A DNA stretch of 47,272 bases. It comes from Candidatus Melainabacteria bacterium (GTDB lineage Bacteria > Cyanobacteriota > Vampirovibrionia > Obscuribacterales > Obscuribacteraceae). The position numbers and the translations under genes are program-made. Below are positions 17,755 through 27,120 of this stretch, in pieces; within the stretch, counting starts at the first letter, position 1, and each line of letters opens with the position of its first letter. Where the stretch lies: positions 148,321 to 195,592 of the forward strand of contig PLXC01000147.1 in NCBI GenBank assembly GCA_003151275.1, written 5' to 3'. Below the pieces are notes generated by a model. It ran no database searches, was not told where the DNA came from, and was given only the letters and a program-made list of their open reading frames with translations.

Positions 17755-19713
17755 ATGACAAAAGCAGTAGGTATTGATCTTGGCACAACTAACTCGGTAG
17801 TAGCTGTCATGGAAGGCGGCAAGCCGATAGTCATAGCCAACACTGAGGGTGCTCGAACAACACCTTCGATTGTCGCATTCACGAAAGCGGGCGAGCGGCT
17901 GACGGGGCAATTGGCCCGGCGCCAGTCCGTACTGAATCCAGAGAGCACCGTTTATTCAATTAAGCGCTTCATCGGACGCAGGTTTGACGAAGTCGGCGAG
18001 GAGATGAAAACAGTCTCTTATAAGGTAAGAGAAGGTGCAGATGGCAGCTGCAAGGTTTCCATTCAAGGCAAGGAATACACGCCGGAAGAAATTTCCGCAA
18101 TGGTGCTGCGCAAGTTGAAGGAAGACGCGGAAAAGTATTTAGGCGAAAAAGTATCCGCAGCAGTAATCACAGTGCCTGCCTATTTCAATGATTCACAACG
18201 CCAAGCTACAAAGAATGCTGGTGCAATCGCTGGCCTGGATGTGCTTCGAATAATAAACGAGCCGACTGCAGCGGCGCTTGCCTATGGCATAGAGAAGAAG
18301 ACAAACGAAACGGTTTTGGTCTTCGACCTGGGGGGTGGAACCTTCGACGTCTCGATTCTTGAAGTTGGAGATGGTGTGTTCGAGGTTAGATCGACCAATG
18401 GTGACTCGCACTTAGGTGGCGATGATTTCGATCATTGTATTGTTGCCTGGCTTGCTGACGAATTCAAGAAGTCCGAAGGCATTGATTTGCGGACCGACCC
18501 GCAAGCATTGCAGCGTCTCACGGAAGCCGCAGAGAAAGCGAAGATTGAATTGTCCTCAGTAATCGAGACAACGGTATCGCTTCCATTCATCACGGCTAAT
18601 GCAAACGGTCCCAAGCATTTGGATACTCGCTTGACTCGTGCAAAATTCAACGAGTTAACTAAACATTTGGTTGAACGATGCCGCAAGCCTGTGGTGCAAG
18701 CATTGGAAGACGCAAAATTGAGTTTGAAGGAACTGGAGGAAGTAGTCTTGGTTGGCGGTTCGACTAGAATTCCTGCCGTGCAAGATCTCGTTAAGAGTTT
18801 GACCGGTGGAAAAGAGCCCAATCAAAGTGTGAATCCAGACGAAGTAGTGGCAATCGGTGCTGCCATTCAAGCGGGGGTTCTCGGTGGTGACGTTAAAGAC
18901 GTTGTATTGTTGGACGTGACTCCGCTTTCGCTCGGTATTGAGACTATGGGAGGTGTGTTCACAAAACTAGTTGAACGCAACACAACAATCCCGACCCACA
19001 AATCCGAAATCTTCTCTACTGCCGATGATAATCAGGCTGGAGTGGATGTGCAAATCTTCCAAGGCGAAAGGGCTATGGCTCGAGCAAACAAAGTGCTAGG
19101 CAATTTCAAACTAGAAGGAATCAGACCTGCACCGCGGGGAGTGCCTCAAATCGAAGTGTCGTTTGACATTGATGCCAATGGCATTCTGCACGTCGCGGCG
19201 AAGGACAAGGGCAGTGGAAGTGAACAAAAGATCACGATCACGGCTAGCACCAATTTGTCTAAAGAAGATATCGATCGTCTTGTAAAAGAGGCACAAGCTA
19301 ATGCCGCAGAAGACTTGAAGATGAAAGAAGATGCTGACGTTCGGAATAAGGCGGATCAACTCTGCTACATGATTGAAAAGCAACTTCAAGAATTGGGTAA
19401 TGTCAACTCAACCAACAAATCAAAGGCTGAAACTCTGATCTCCGAGATCAGAAACAAGTCACAGCAACGTGCAGACTCGGCGACCTTGAAACCGTTGCTT
19501 GAGGAACTGGAGAAGGTGGCGACGTTGTTACAGCAAGAGGCAAGAGTCAGTGCAACTGCAAATCAATCCACGTTCAATCCAAATGCGCAGGCAAATCATG
19601 ATTTCCGCCCACAAGAGAATGGGCACTTCCATAACGGAAATGGAAACAATGGCTACGCCGGTGCACAGGCCGGAAGTGGTGGAGACGATGTTATCGATGT
19701 AGAAGTTCAGTAA
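17755..19713 (+). CDS. dnaK: Hsp70 chaperone DnaK, copy 1
   Basis: 652-residue Hsp70 that binds and releases unfolded peptides with ATP, normally with DnaJ and GrpE (neither is adjacent). Visible are [12 protein letters not shown] at the start, phosphate-2 loop [12 protein letters not shown], the hinge [14 protein letters not shown], and the interdomain linker [13 protein letters not shown]. The substrate domain follows with [15 protein letters not shown]. The C-terminus is a Gln/Asn/Gly/His-rich tail ending DDVIDVEVQ. The start is ATG 17755, 6 bases after AGGAGG. It is closely related to copy 2 at 34735 but the tails differ. A strong terminator follows. Confidence 0.97.
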   Translation: MTKAVGIDLGTTNSVVAVMEGGKPIVIANTEGARTTPSIVAFTKAGERLTGQLARRQSVLNPESTVYSIKRFIGRRFDEVGEEMKTVSYKVREGADGSCKVSIQGKEYTPEEISAMVLRKLKEDAEKYLGEKVSAAVITVPAYFNDSQRQATKNAGAIAGLDVLRIINEPTAAALAYGIEKKTNETVLVFDLGGGTFDVSILEVGDGVFEVRSTNGDSHLGGDDFDHCIVAWLADEFKKSEGIDLRTDPQALQRLTEAAEKAKIELSSVIETTVSLPFITANANGPKHLDTRLTRAKFNELTKHLVERCRKPVVQALEDAKLSLKELEEVVLVGGSTRIPAVQDLVKSLTGGKEPNQSVNPDEVVAIGAAIQAGVLGGDVKDVVLLDVTPLSLGIETMGGVFTKLVERNTTIPTHKSEIFSTADDNQAGVDVQIFQGERAMARANKVLGNFKLEGIRPAPRGVPQIEVSFDIDANGILHVAAKDKGSGSEQKITITASTNLSKEDIDRLVKEAQANAAEDLKMKEDADVRNKADQLCYMIEKQLQELGNVNSTNKSKAETLISEIRNKSQQRADSATLKPLLEELEKVATLLQQEARVSATANQSTFNPNAQANHDFRPQENGHFHNGNGNNGYAGAQAGSGGDDVIDVEVQ

Positions 19714-19736
19714 AGAACTGATTGGAAGCACAAAGA

Positions 19737-19764
19737 AACAACCTGCGTTTGCAGGTTGTTTTTT
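19737..19764 (+). terminator. Intrinsic terminator of dnaK copy 1
   Basis: Perfect 10-bp stem AACAACCTGC / GCAGGTTGTT with loop GTTT, followed directly by TTTT, 24 bases after the dnaK stop. Confidence 0.92.
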
Positions 19765-19870
19765 GTTCGGAGGTTCTCGCGTTTTTGCACATGCTAGCGA
19801 CCGGTATCAGATTTAGAGAGACCACCACTATTTTTTGATGCAATGTGTTGCGCTCGCAGTTCGAACAAAA

Positions 19871-19898
19871 CCTGGGAGCGCCGGCATCCCTGCCGGCA
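19871..19898 (+). repeat. REP-like palindromic unit, identical to the one at 22910
   Basis: Head GGGAGCGC, perfect 7-bp stem GCCGGCA (880-886 of this kilobase) / TGCCGGC (891-897), loop TCCC. The full 28 bases are an exact reverse complement of 22910-22937. It lies just outside the 3' end of the exported-protein gene at 19909. Confidence 0.8.
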
Positions 19899-19908
19899 CA
19901 TAGACAGG

Positions 19909-20505
19909 TTAATAGAGGCGAGTATTTAGACCGGCTGTACTGCCATTTGCCTTCATAGCGTCTTGAATGGACAGATTCAAACTAGTCAAACTACGTTCAA
20001 GCGAGTCTGTGTCAGCCAGTCCCGAATTGCGATTCGCGATAATCAGGCCAAGTCTCGAAGCTTCGGTTCGAAGGTTCTCAGCTTGAATGGAATTGATCCA
20101 GCCGTTCGCTGCCGATCTATCAATTTGCTCTCTCATCGCGGCAAGACGGTTTCCATACACTGGAAATGGCGTCGAGTCGAGTGTAGTTACCGTTGAGCTG
20201 GAAGAACTAGCTGGAGCCGATCCCATCATCATTATGGTTCGGGAAGTTGTTTCTGGCGTGCTCAAGAAGGTTGGCTCAAGCATGGCGTTTGGACTTGTTG
20301 TGGTTACAGTTGTTTTCGTGGTCTTCACGGTCGACGTAGGCATAAATGTAGTTGGCATTAGAATCGACTGTGGCACTACCTGAATAGTCTGGGCTGGGGT
20401 CACAAAGGTTTGTCGGGTAATACATTCATCGGCGTTAGCTGGAAGGGAAGAAGCCACACCAGCAGCCATTGCCAGCATCATGGAAATATTGCGTATCGTA
20501 CTCAT
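19909..20505 (-). CDS. Exported protein of unknown function
   Basis: I start at ATG 20505, 6 bases after GAGGTG. The longer frame from 20523 lacks such a site. The 198-residue product has a signal peptide (MSTIRNISMMLAMAAGVASS, cleavage after ANA). A Thr/Ser/Pro-rich stretch follows, with runs of TTKTTVTTT type, then a helical C-terminal domain of about 70 residues (REQIDRSAANGWINSIQAEN ... LNLSIQDAM). I do not recognise the family. Confidence 0.7.
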   Translation of the reverse strand: MSTIRNISMMLAMAAGVASSLPANADECITRQTFVTPAQTIQVVPQSILMPTTFMPTSTVKTTKTTVTTTSPNAMLEPTFLSTPETTSRTIMMMGSAPASSSSSTVTTLDSTPFPVYGNRLAAMREQIDRSAANGWINSIQAENLRTEASRLGLIIANRNSGLADTDSLERSLTSLNLSIQDAMKANGSTAGLNTRLY

Positions 20506-20650
20506 TTTTTTCACCTCGTTCATTGTGATGACCCTGACGTGGTCAGGCCGAACACTGTTCCTGATTAGTTAAACAATGTTCTCAAATGGAAGAGACGCAC
20601 TAATTGAATTGAACGCCGCTCGCTCGCAAATTTCGCGTTGCAGATAATGT

Positions 20651-22069
20651 TTAGCTGTGCGCTAGTGTTGTCGTATCCTTTAAAGATATCTGCCGCTCAA
20701 GTGGGAGGGTGACCCAAAAGGTTGAGCCGGCGCCTACTTCGCTGCTCACTCCCATTTCACCGTTCATTAGTGCAACTAGGCTTTTGCTGATCGAAAGGCC
20801 GAGACCCGTACCGCCATAAACGCGGGTTGTTGAACCATCGGCCTGCACGAAGGGTTGAAACAACTTCTGCTGAACAGCCGGCGCAATACCAATTCCAGTA
20901 TCGGCGACTGTGAAGCGTGTACGATCTCCATCTTCTTTAACTTCAATAGTGATGCCACCATTTGCGGTGAACTTGATCGCGTTGTAGACAAGATTGAGAA
21001 TCACTTGTTTGATTCTTCCTTTGTCGCCTAGTAATTTTGTCGATACCATTGCATCAATTTGTGTGCGCAAGAACAGGTCTTTTTTCGCCGCATCACGGGA
21101 AGTAATGTTGACCACTTCTTGAATTAATTCGGCCGGGGAGAATTCAGCTTTTTCGAGAATCATTTTTCCTGCTTCAAGTTTGGAAAAATCGAGCAAATCG
21201 TTGACGACGACGAGCAGATGTCGTGATGATTCATGCACGTGTTTTGCAATCTCTTGCCCTTCGTCATCTAGATTTTTTAGAGTAAGCAACTCCGACATGC
21301 CCATTATTCCGCTAAGAGGAGTGCGGATCTCGTGGCTCATATTCGTCACAAATTCCGATTTAAGGCGCGAAGCTTCCAGCGCTTCGTCGTGCGCAATTTT
21401 CAATTCCCGTTCGGATGCGAGCAGCAGCTTCTGCGACTTCAGGTGAGCGATTAACTGGCGGAAGACTACAAGAAACAATGCCAAAACAGCCAGTCCCAAA
21501 GTCGGAAATAAACCGCGGGCAAACAGTGTCTTGCTATTGGAACGATTTAGATACTGTTCTAGCTTATCTAGGCTGGCACTGTCGACTGGATCGTATAGTT
21601 CGCGAATCTTGTCCATATCATCTTTCTGCTTATCTAGCGCTGCCTCCACTGCTGCCGATGGACCGTTATTTGCTCTTAATTGGACAAGATCTTTTAGGGA
21701 GACTAGCTCTACATCGATCGCTTTTCGAATGTTAGCGAAGGCGAGCTGTTGTTCTGGTTCGTTCTTGACAGCCGGGTCGATCTGATCAACGGCCGCTGGA
21801 AGTCTGTTAAGCGCGTCATTGTATGGTTTTAGATAAGACCTTTTGCCAGTCAGTACAAAGCCACGTGCGCCAGTTTCTGCATCTTTCAAAAGTGAGACAA
21901 CTTCTGCTACTTTGGCGCGATATTGATACGTGCTATTTAGGTATTTTTCCAGCTTGACAATATCAAATATCGTGCTGTAAGCGCTCATGTAAATAGTGCC
22001 CGTTACCAAAAAAAGGATGGCAAAGCCGGCGAAGAGTTGTTGTTCGGTGCTAAATCTTGTATTGGACAT
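20651..22069 (-). CDS. CHASE3 sensor histidine kinase
   Basis: 472-residue membrane sensor kinase. One helix (about 10-30), an extracytoplasmic CHASE3 domain (about 38-180, with LKDAETGARGFVLTG at 61-75), a second helix (185-205), a short coiled linker, HisKA with phospho-acceptor His246 in NMSHEIRTPLSG, and an ATPase domain with N box NLVYNAIKFT, G1 VADTGIGIAP and G2 GGTGLGLSI. No receiver domain is fused and no response regulator is adjacent, so it is an orphan. The ligand is unknown. Confidence 0.94.
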   Translation of the reverse strand: MSNTRFSTEQQLFAGFAILFLVTGTIYMSAYSTIFDIVKLEKYLNSTYQYRAKVAEVVSLLKDAETGARGFVLTGKRSYLKPYNDALNRLPAAVDQIDPAVKNEPEQQLAFANIRKAIDVELVSLKDLVQLRANNGPSAAVEAALDKQKDDMDKIRELYDPVDSASLDKLEQYLNRSNSKTLFARGLFPTLGLAVLALFLVVFRQLIAHLKSQKLLLASERELKIAHDEALEASRLKSEFVTNMSHEIRTPLSGIMGMSELLTLKNLDDEGQEIAKHVHESSRHLLVVVNDLLDFSKLEAGKMILEKAEFSPAELIQEVVNITSRDAAKKDLFLRTQIDAMVSTKLLGDKGRIKQVILNLVYNAIKFTANGGITIEVKEDGDRTRFTVADTGIGIAPAVQQKLFQPFVQADGSTTRVYGGTGLGLSISKSLVALMNGEMGVSSEVGAGSTFWVTLPLERQISLKDTTTLAHS

Positions 22070-22264
22070 AAATCAAAAGAGAACTTTGATCAGCATCGAC
22101 AGTGAATTCCAAGGCGCTATTGTCTCAGTATCGCATGAACCGATTCCCGTAGCCTCACACAGCCTCGAAAGGGTCGTGAAATGGCGATTTTCTCAAAGAT
22201 TGAACTTTTTCTCTACTTCTGACGTATATACATAAAAGGGTTTATTGAGTGAGGTGAGCAAAGC

Positions 22265-22537
22265 ATGAAAATTGCACCAAAATTGATCAGTGTCGCCGTC
22301 GCTGTCATTGCTGTTGTTCTGCCTGAACTTAGTTTCGCGATGCCTGCTTATGCAGACTCTGAAGCCAGTTCTTCAGCCGGAAGCGAAGCTGCTACAGAGT
22401 CTAATCCAACAGGGGGTGGGCGCAGAAGGGGCGGAAGGCGCGCTTATTGGCGCAAACAGCAAAATGAAGCTAACAAGCAACAACAGAAACAGATGCAAGA
22501 AGAGCGTTCCCACCAATGGACAGGCGATCATCGCTAA
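22265..22537 (+). CDS. Small exported basic protein
   Basis: 90 residues with a signal peptide (MKIAPKLISVAVAVIAVVLP, cleavage after AYA near residue 31). A short Ser/Ala-rich acidic part follows, then a basic Gly/Arg cluster (GGGRRRGGRRAYWRKQ) and a Gln/Lys-rich tail. GAGGTGAG lies just upstream of the ATG. TTGAAC (22200) and TATATA (22225) could be a promoter although the 19-bp spacer is long. Similar Arg/Gln tails bind nucleic acid or polyanions, but this is only a guess. Confidence 0.65.
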   Translation: MKIAPKLISVAVAVIAVVLPELSFAMPAYADSEASSSAGSEAATESNPTGGGRRRGGRRAYWRKQQNEANKQQQKQMQEERSHQWTGDHR

Positions 22538-22759
22538 ACTTGCATCAATTAGCGGCTGGCGCAGGTGCTGGACCGGCTCTGACAGTTTTCGGATTTGAGT
22601 TAAAGCTCAGATCCGGGCTCGGATCGGGTCACTAAGTGCTCAGTATCCTTTAGGAACTTCGCTGATTGCCGTAAGGCGTTCGAGACATAGCGGTCGCAAT
22701 TGGCAATTCGCAACAGGAGCGCTAAGACCAGCTAACTCTCCAAACTTAGTCTTTGCTTT
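22538..22759. other. Intergenic stretch with short hairpins
   Basis: A perfect 6-bp stem GATCCG/CGGATC with loop GGCT sits at 22610-22625, preceded by an imperfect GATTTGAG/CTCAGATC stem. No T-run follows. No gene is seen. Confidence 0.35.
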
Positions 22760-24430
22760 TTACGTGATCCTATGGCTCACTACGAACAGTGGCATGTCAG
22801 GTTCGATAATTATGTTCTGTCCGGCTGAGCGTATTCTTAGAATTTCAGCAAGCAGAACACTCATTCTATCGTAAGTAATTACGTCCAACTCTGCCCAGGG
22901 TAGGCTCGATGCCGGCAGGGATGCCGGCGCTCCCAGGCTCGATTCTAAGAACACTTCAGAGTCTTGCTCAGGGCGAATTATCTGTCCGCCTCTTACTTCG
23001 AGTCTGCGGATGATTGAATTTTCTTCGAAAATCACTCGGCAATCCAATAGACGCGTCAATAGTTTGCCGCGAAGATATGACTTCGCGCTTCGTTTGAATA
23101 GCCTGCCAAACTTCCCTGCTACATCTTCGACAGTCAGTTCAGTAAGTTCGTCGTCCAAGTCATCAGCTTCTTCATCGAAGTCCGGCTCACCATCAATCAT
23201 GGCGTCATCAATTTGCAAGATTGGTTTTCTTGATGATTTTTGCAAGAGTTTTATACAACAAGCCATCAATTGGCGCGTCGTGCTTATCATTGTCGGATCT
23301 ATTTTTTCGATTTCGCAAAACAGCTCAAAACCCTGCGTGATCAGATCGAGAGGCACCTCGTCAAAAAATATCAGTGGATCATATTCATTAGTGGTCAGCC
23401 ATGCCTGTACTCGAGTTAATTGCTCCAATGCAAAGTGACCCGAGAATGGACCGACCGGATGCGCGTCTGTTTGCAAGTTACTCATCGAGGTGAGATCTCT
23501 AGAAAAAAACGCTAGCTGTCGTTGCTTACGTTTCAAACTAAAGTTGTACGGAGGATCGTGCCTTTTTATTTCATCAGTCTCTAAAATTGCTGCCTCCAGA
23601 GCAGAGCCACACTCGGTATGCTCGATGTCGTGCGTTTGCGTCAACATCTCCAGCTTTCGAGGATCTTTATTGCGTTGACCTCTAAAGTAACTGTTCACTC
23701 TGCTTTTTAGAGAAGTAGCTTTGCCAACGTACAAAATCTCCTTCTTCCTGTTAAGCATTTTATAGACTCCAGGTCTGTCAGGAAGCGACAATCGTTTCGA
23801 AGTCTCTAACGGATATTGATACTTGGTTCGCTTTACCTTGACCGGCTCTTTAAGCCATTCTTGAAGGTCCTCCATTTTTTCGATGCCATTTTTAGCTAAC
23901 TCATTTACCAATCCTTGCCAAATCGAAAATGTCATTTCAACGTGATGTGATGATCTCTTCAATTCGCAATTTGCCGCACCAAAGAAGCCACCAAGTCCAC
24001 GGATCCCTTTAGTGGGAAGATTGGGATAAAGCCTTTTTGCAATTTGATAAGTGCAAATCAAATCGAGTGGAAATTCCTCTTTGCCATGCTTTTCGAAGAG
24101 CTGATGGAGAAAGGGTCTTTCAAACGACGCGTAGTGCACAATTGCTTTGTCTATTGAATGCTCATTGAAGTGGTTTTTTAAAGTCTGATATACATCACGT
24201 CCATGTACAGCGTTTACCATTTCGTCTTCCGAAATGCCGGTGATCACTTGGATGCGAAATGGAATCTCACGTTTGTCAGGTTGTCGTACCAAGCTGCATT
24301 GAATCGCACCAGGATGCAGATCGCTGGCACTGGAATGACACCAGGCGATTTCCAATAAGGCGCCGTTAACCGGGTTCGCACCGGTTGTTTGACAGTCTAA
24401 GAATAAAAAGCGATCACGCAATAGATTCAT
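22760..24430 (-). CDS. DnaQ-like exonuclease fused to a UvrC-type GIY-YIG nuclease domain
   Basis: 556 residues from ATG 24430, which overlaps the helicase stop by 17 bases; the open frame to 24496 would overlap more. Residues about 5-165 are a DEDDh exonuclease fold (FLDCQTTGANP, VHYASFERPF, TKGIRGLGGFFG). The second acidic residue of motif I is Gln14, and motifs II and III also deviate, so activity is doubtful. Residues about 215-320 are a UvrC-like GIY-YIG domain (GVYKMLNR, ILYVGKATSLKSRVNSYF, ETDEIKRHDPPYN), with the key Tyr, Arg and Glu present. The rest is unassigned. DnaQ-UvrC fusions are known from actinobacteria. A palindromic element is embedded near the C-terminus. Confidence 0.85.
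   Translation of the reverse strand: MNLLRDRFLFLDCQTTGANPVNGALLEIAWCHSSASDLHPGAIQCSLVRQPDKREIPFRIQVITGISEDEMVNAVHGRDVYQTLKNHFNEHSIDKAIVHYASFERPFLHQLFEKHGKEEFPLDLICTYQIAKRLYPNLPTKGIRGLGGFFGAANCELKRSSHHVEMTFSIWQGLVNELAKNGIEKMEDLQEWLKEPVKVKRTKYQYPLETSKRLSLPDRPGVYKMLNRKKEILYVGKATSLKSRVNSYFRGQRNKDPRKLEMLTQTHDIEHTECGSALEAAILETDEIKRHDPPYNFSLKRKQRQLAFFSRDLTSMSNLQTDAHPVGPFSGHFALEQLTRVQAWLTTNEYDPLIFFDEVPLDLITQGFELFCEIEKIDPTMISTTRQLMACCIKLLQKSSRKPILQIDDAMIDGEPDFDEEADDLDDELTELTVEDVAGKFGRLFKRSAKSYLRGKLLTRLLDCRVIFEENSIIRRLEVRGGQIIRPEQDSEVFLESSLGAPASLPASSLPWAELDVITYDRMSVLLAEILRIRSAGQNIIIEPDMPLFVVSHRIT
22910..22937 (-). repeat. REP-like unit inside the coding region
   Basis: Exact reverse complement of the unit at 19871-19898. 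It is translated in frame as part of SLGAPASLPAS about 45 residues before the C-terminus of the nuclease fusion, apparently a tolerated insertion. Confidence 0.8.
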
Positions 24431-26804
24431 TTGAGCGCTCACTTTCTTTCCAAAATGTTTGAATGTCTGCCAAGATGCTGCCTGAAACCAATTCATTAAT
24501 TGAGTTGTCGAACCAATCTTCAGGCATCGTAGTCACATAGCTCGATTCAATAAAGCGTCGGTCCATAAGGACAATCAGTCCGCGATCGTTTTCTGATCGG
24601 ATCACTCGTCCGGCAGACTGAATTACTTTGGCCATGGCAGGATACGTATAAGCGTATTCGAACCCTGACCCGTAGTTCTTCTCATAGTACCCGCGCAAAA
24701 GCTCGCGTTCAAGATTGTAATTTGGTAACGCGGGTCCGACAATAATGGCTCCTATAACCGATTCTCCGGGATAGTCCACACCTTCCGAGAAAACGCCACC
24801 CTGCACGGCAAAGATTAAAGTTGGCTCCTGTTGTCCTTTTAAGACTTCAATGTAACGACTTACCTCGGCAGGACGCATTTCTGGAGTTTGCTTGATCATT
24901 TGAAAGCGGTCAAAAGAGCACAGTCGAGCCACTGCCTCAAGAAAACCAAAGCTAGGAAAGAATACGAAATAATTGCCGCGCCGTAAGTCCGTAATCTTCA
25001 TAATCGCTTCGGCGATCTTTTGATAATTTCTCTCTCGGTCGGAATATTTTGTGGACACTTGGGGTATTACTACAAGCTTACGGTTGAACTTAGGAAATGG
25101 CGACTGAAACTCCATTGTCTTTAATTTTGCGGACTTGAATCCGCAGAGCTTCGCATAATATTCGAACGGCTTCAGCGTCGCTGAAAATGCCACCACATTG
25201 GAAAAGGCGTCGTGAGCAGCTTTAAGTTTATCGGAGGCGTCGCAACAAGTAATTTTTATCAGTGCGCCATGAGAACTTTCGCCGTAAGTTGTGAAAAAGT
25301 TGTCGCCTTTAAATTCAAGAGCCGCCGCAAAATCAAACCAATCACTGCACAATTTGAGAATCGGATCTCTTTGATCAATTTCTATTCCTGCATTCAGATA
25401 GCGCACAAGAAATTCGCGAAGTTTTTCGTTGTGCTCCTTGAAGGTGTCCGGGATTACTTCAAGCTTGGCTTGAGTGCTGGAGCCTTTCGGCTTGCAGGAA
25501 TATATTATTTCAATGCCCCGACTTACTAACTTCAATGCCTCTGGAACGTAGTGATGTGTGCGTTTGACCAACTCGTCTTTTAGATTTTGGAGATTGTAAG
25601 TCGACAAACTGCCTGAGTAGTAATCAGCTGCTCGCCCGGGAAGATTGTGGGCTTCGTCAACAATCAAATTCGGTTTGTCTTTCTTTGGCGCGGTTTGCGT
25701 GGAAAGTCTTCCCAGTAATGATCGCGGCGAAAATACATAGTTATAGTCGCCGACAATAACATCCGCGCGCCCCAAGCTGTCCACACTCAACTCGAATGGA
25801 CACACCTTGTATGTCTCGCCGTACTCGCGAAAATTTTGGGCAGAAAGATGTTTGTGCTTTGTCATTTTATTGACTAAATCATTTTCGTAGATTTTTTGGT
25901 AATAATCTTGCGCATACTCGCAATATTGTGGATTGCAGATTTGTTCAGCCTTGAAACATAGCTTCGATTTCGCCGTGATCGTCAATGCTCTCAACTTGGG
26001 TTGTTTCTTTTGGAAGCGTTTAATCGCGTCTTCCGCAACAGAATGTTGACTGTTCTTAGGGGTGACATAAACGACTGTTTGTCCGCGCGAAAAAGCTTCT
26101 TTCACCACCGGAAACATGACACCAATCGTCTTGCCTAATCCTGTTGGAGCCTGAACTAACATAGGTTCGTTATTCTCCAGACCCGCTTCGACGTTCTCAA
26201 TCAATTCCAATTGGCTTTGACGAGGTGTCGAGAACGGAAACGTTAGAGTACGTGCGATTGCTTTCCTTCGAGTTGCGTCAGCCTCTTGCAGCTCAGCCTC
26301 GATCACCAATTCGTCTAATCGCTTGTCTAACCAAAGTTCATAATGGTCTCGATCGAAATCAATTGGCAATTCAATTGATTCGCCGGTGCGTGACGACATC
26401 AGTAGGAAGCGACCGGTCGGCAGAATGCGTTCGCCAAGTATTAGCAGATACAAGTATGTCTTCAGCTGCATTGCATATGGATGGTCGTGATCAGACTTAA
26501 GCTTGTGCAGCAAGTCGTTAATATCAAACGATGTCTTGATTTCTTCTACGACTGGTGCGACTCCGTCAAAGATGCCGTCAATTTGACCACTTACAGCAAA
26601 TTTGAAACCGCCGCGTTCGAAGGTGTGATTGACTTTCACTTCACTTCGATAATTGTAGAATTCTTCCTGTCGCTTTTTTTGCAGCGCTACGTGCAGTTCT
26701 TGACCGCTAGCTGGGACCGCACTGTATCCAGAATTGACTTCAATGCTTCCTGTTCTTGGCACCGGCAAAGCGAAATCTCTAACACCAATCGTTATTTTCT
26801 TCAT
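24414..26804 (-). CDS. Cas4-like nuclease fused to an XPD/DinG-type iron-sulfur DNA helicase
   Basis: 796-residue SF2 helicase, predicted 5'-3' by family. The N-terminal 130 residues look like a PD-(D/E)xK nuclease of Cas4/RecB type: Asp77 in SGQIDGIF, Glu88-Ile-Lys90, and Gln113 with Tyr117 in MQLKTYLYL. Then come Walker A APTGLGKT (219-226), four cysteines for a 4Fe-4S cluster (283, 290, 295, 335), DEAH (383-386) and C-terminal motif VI QSAGRVIRSENDRG. The recB-type cluster cysteines of true Cas4 are absent. It overlaps the downstream nuclease gene and is probably translationally coupled with it, suggesting joint DNA repair or processing. Confidence 0.9.
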   Translation of the reverse strand: MKKITIGVRDFALPVPRTGSIEVNSGYSAVPASGQELHVALQKKRQEEFYNYRSEVKVNHTFERGGFKFAVSGQIDGIFDGVAPVVEEIKTSFDINDLLHKLKSDHDHPYAMQLKTYLYLLILGERILPTGRFLLMSSRTGESIELPIDFDRDHYELWLDKRLDELVIEAELQEADATRRKAIARTLTFPFSTPRQSQLELIENVEAGLENNEPMLVQAPTGLGKTIGVMFPVVKEAFSRGQTVVYVTPKNSQHSVAEDAIKRFQKKQPKLRALTITAKSKLCFKAEQICNPQYCEYAQDYYQKIYENDLVNKMTKHKHLSAQNFREYGETYKVCPFELSVDSLGRADVIVGDYNYVFSPRSLLGRLSTQTAPKKDKPNLIVDEAHNLPGRAADYYSGSLSTYNLQNLKDELVKRTHHYVPEALKLVSRGIEIIYSCKPKGSSTQAKLEVIPDTFKEHNEKLREFLVRYLNAGIEIDQRDPILKLCSDWFDFAAALEFKGDNFFTTYGESSHGALIKITCCDASDKLKAAHDAFSNVVAFSATLKPFEYYAKLCGFKSAKLKTMEFQSPFPKFNRKLVVIPQVSTKYSDRERNYQKIAEAIMKITDLRRGNYFVFFPSFGFLEAVARLCSFDRFQMIKQTPEMRPAEVSRYIEVLKGQQEPTLIFAVQGGVFSEGVDYPGESVIGAIIVGPALPNYNLERELLRGYYEKNYGSGFEYAYTYPAMAKVIQSAGRVIRSENDRGLIVLMDRRFIESSYVTTMPEDWFDNSINELVSGSILADIQTFWKESERSNESIA

Positions 26805-27039
26805 GCTTTGACGTCGAGCACCATCTGCGGTGGGGATTTGAGCTGATGCTTTGTACCATTGCTATGTATGGTATCCCTGTGAACGGATTTCGTCAAGATG
26901 TAAATTGTCAAGAATGGCGCCTATCAGCATTGTTCGCTAAATCGCAGTTTGGCTGCGAAAAACTGCACCAAATCGCGCTATTGTTAGACTAAGCGCAGTG
27001 CTCAATTATCCGCGGCCTAGCGCCTAGAAAGGAACTATG
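26805..27039. other. Divergent promoter region
   Basis: Separates the helicase gene from the leader ORF. A small inverted repeat TACCAT/ATGGTA (26854-26873) lies about 50 bases before the helicase start. No gene is seen. Confidence 0.35.
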
Positions 27040-27120
27040 ATGGCTTGCATGCGACCCCGAATTTGGCATCTTGTAAACAGCGAACTCTGCTGCTGTCCAT
27101 CTCGTTCGGAGACTTACTAA
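27040..27120 (+). CDS. Candidate Cys-rich leader peptide (upstream ORF)
   Basis: A 26-codon frame with AAAGGA 6 bases before its ATG. It encodes four cysteines, three of them consecutive (LCCCPS), and two tryptophan/arginine-containing segments. Its stop TAA shares its last A with the ATG of the next gene (TAATG), so ribosomes finishing it could restart there. It may be a translational regulator or attenuator. Expression is unproven. Confidence 0.35.
   Translation: MACMRPRIWHLVNSELCCCPSRSETY

Noticed and set aside
22760..26804. A new anti-phage defence operon
   Set aside because: The genes match repair-type helicase and nuclease families, and no toxin, reverse transcriptase, methylase, Cas protein or other defence gene is nearby. 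It stays a speculation.
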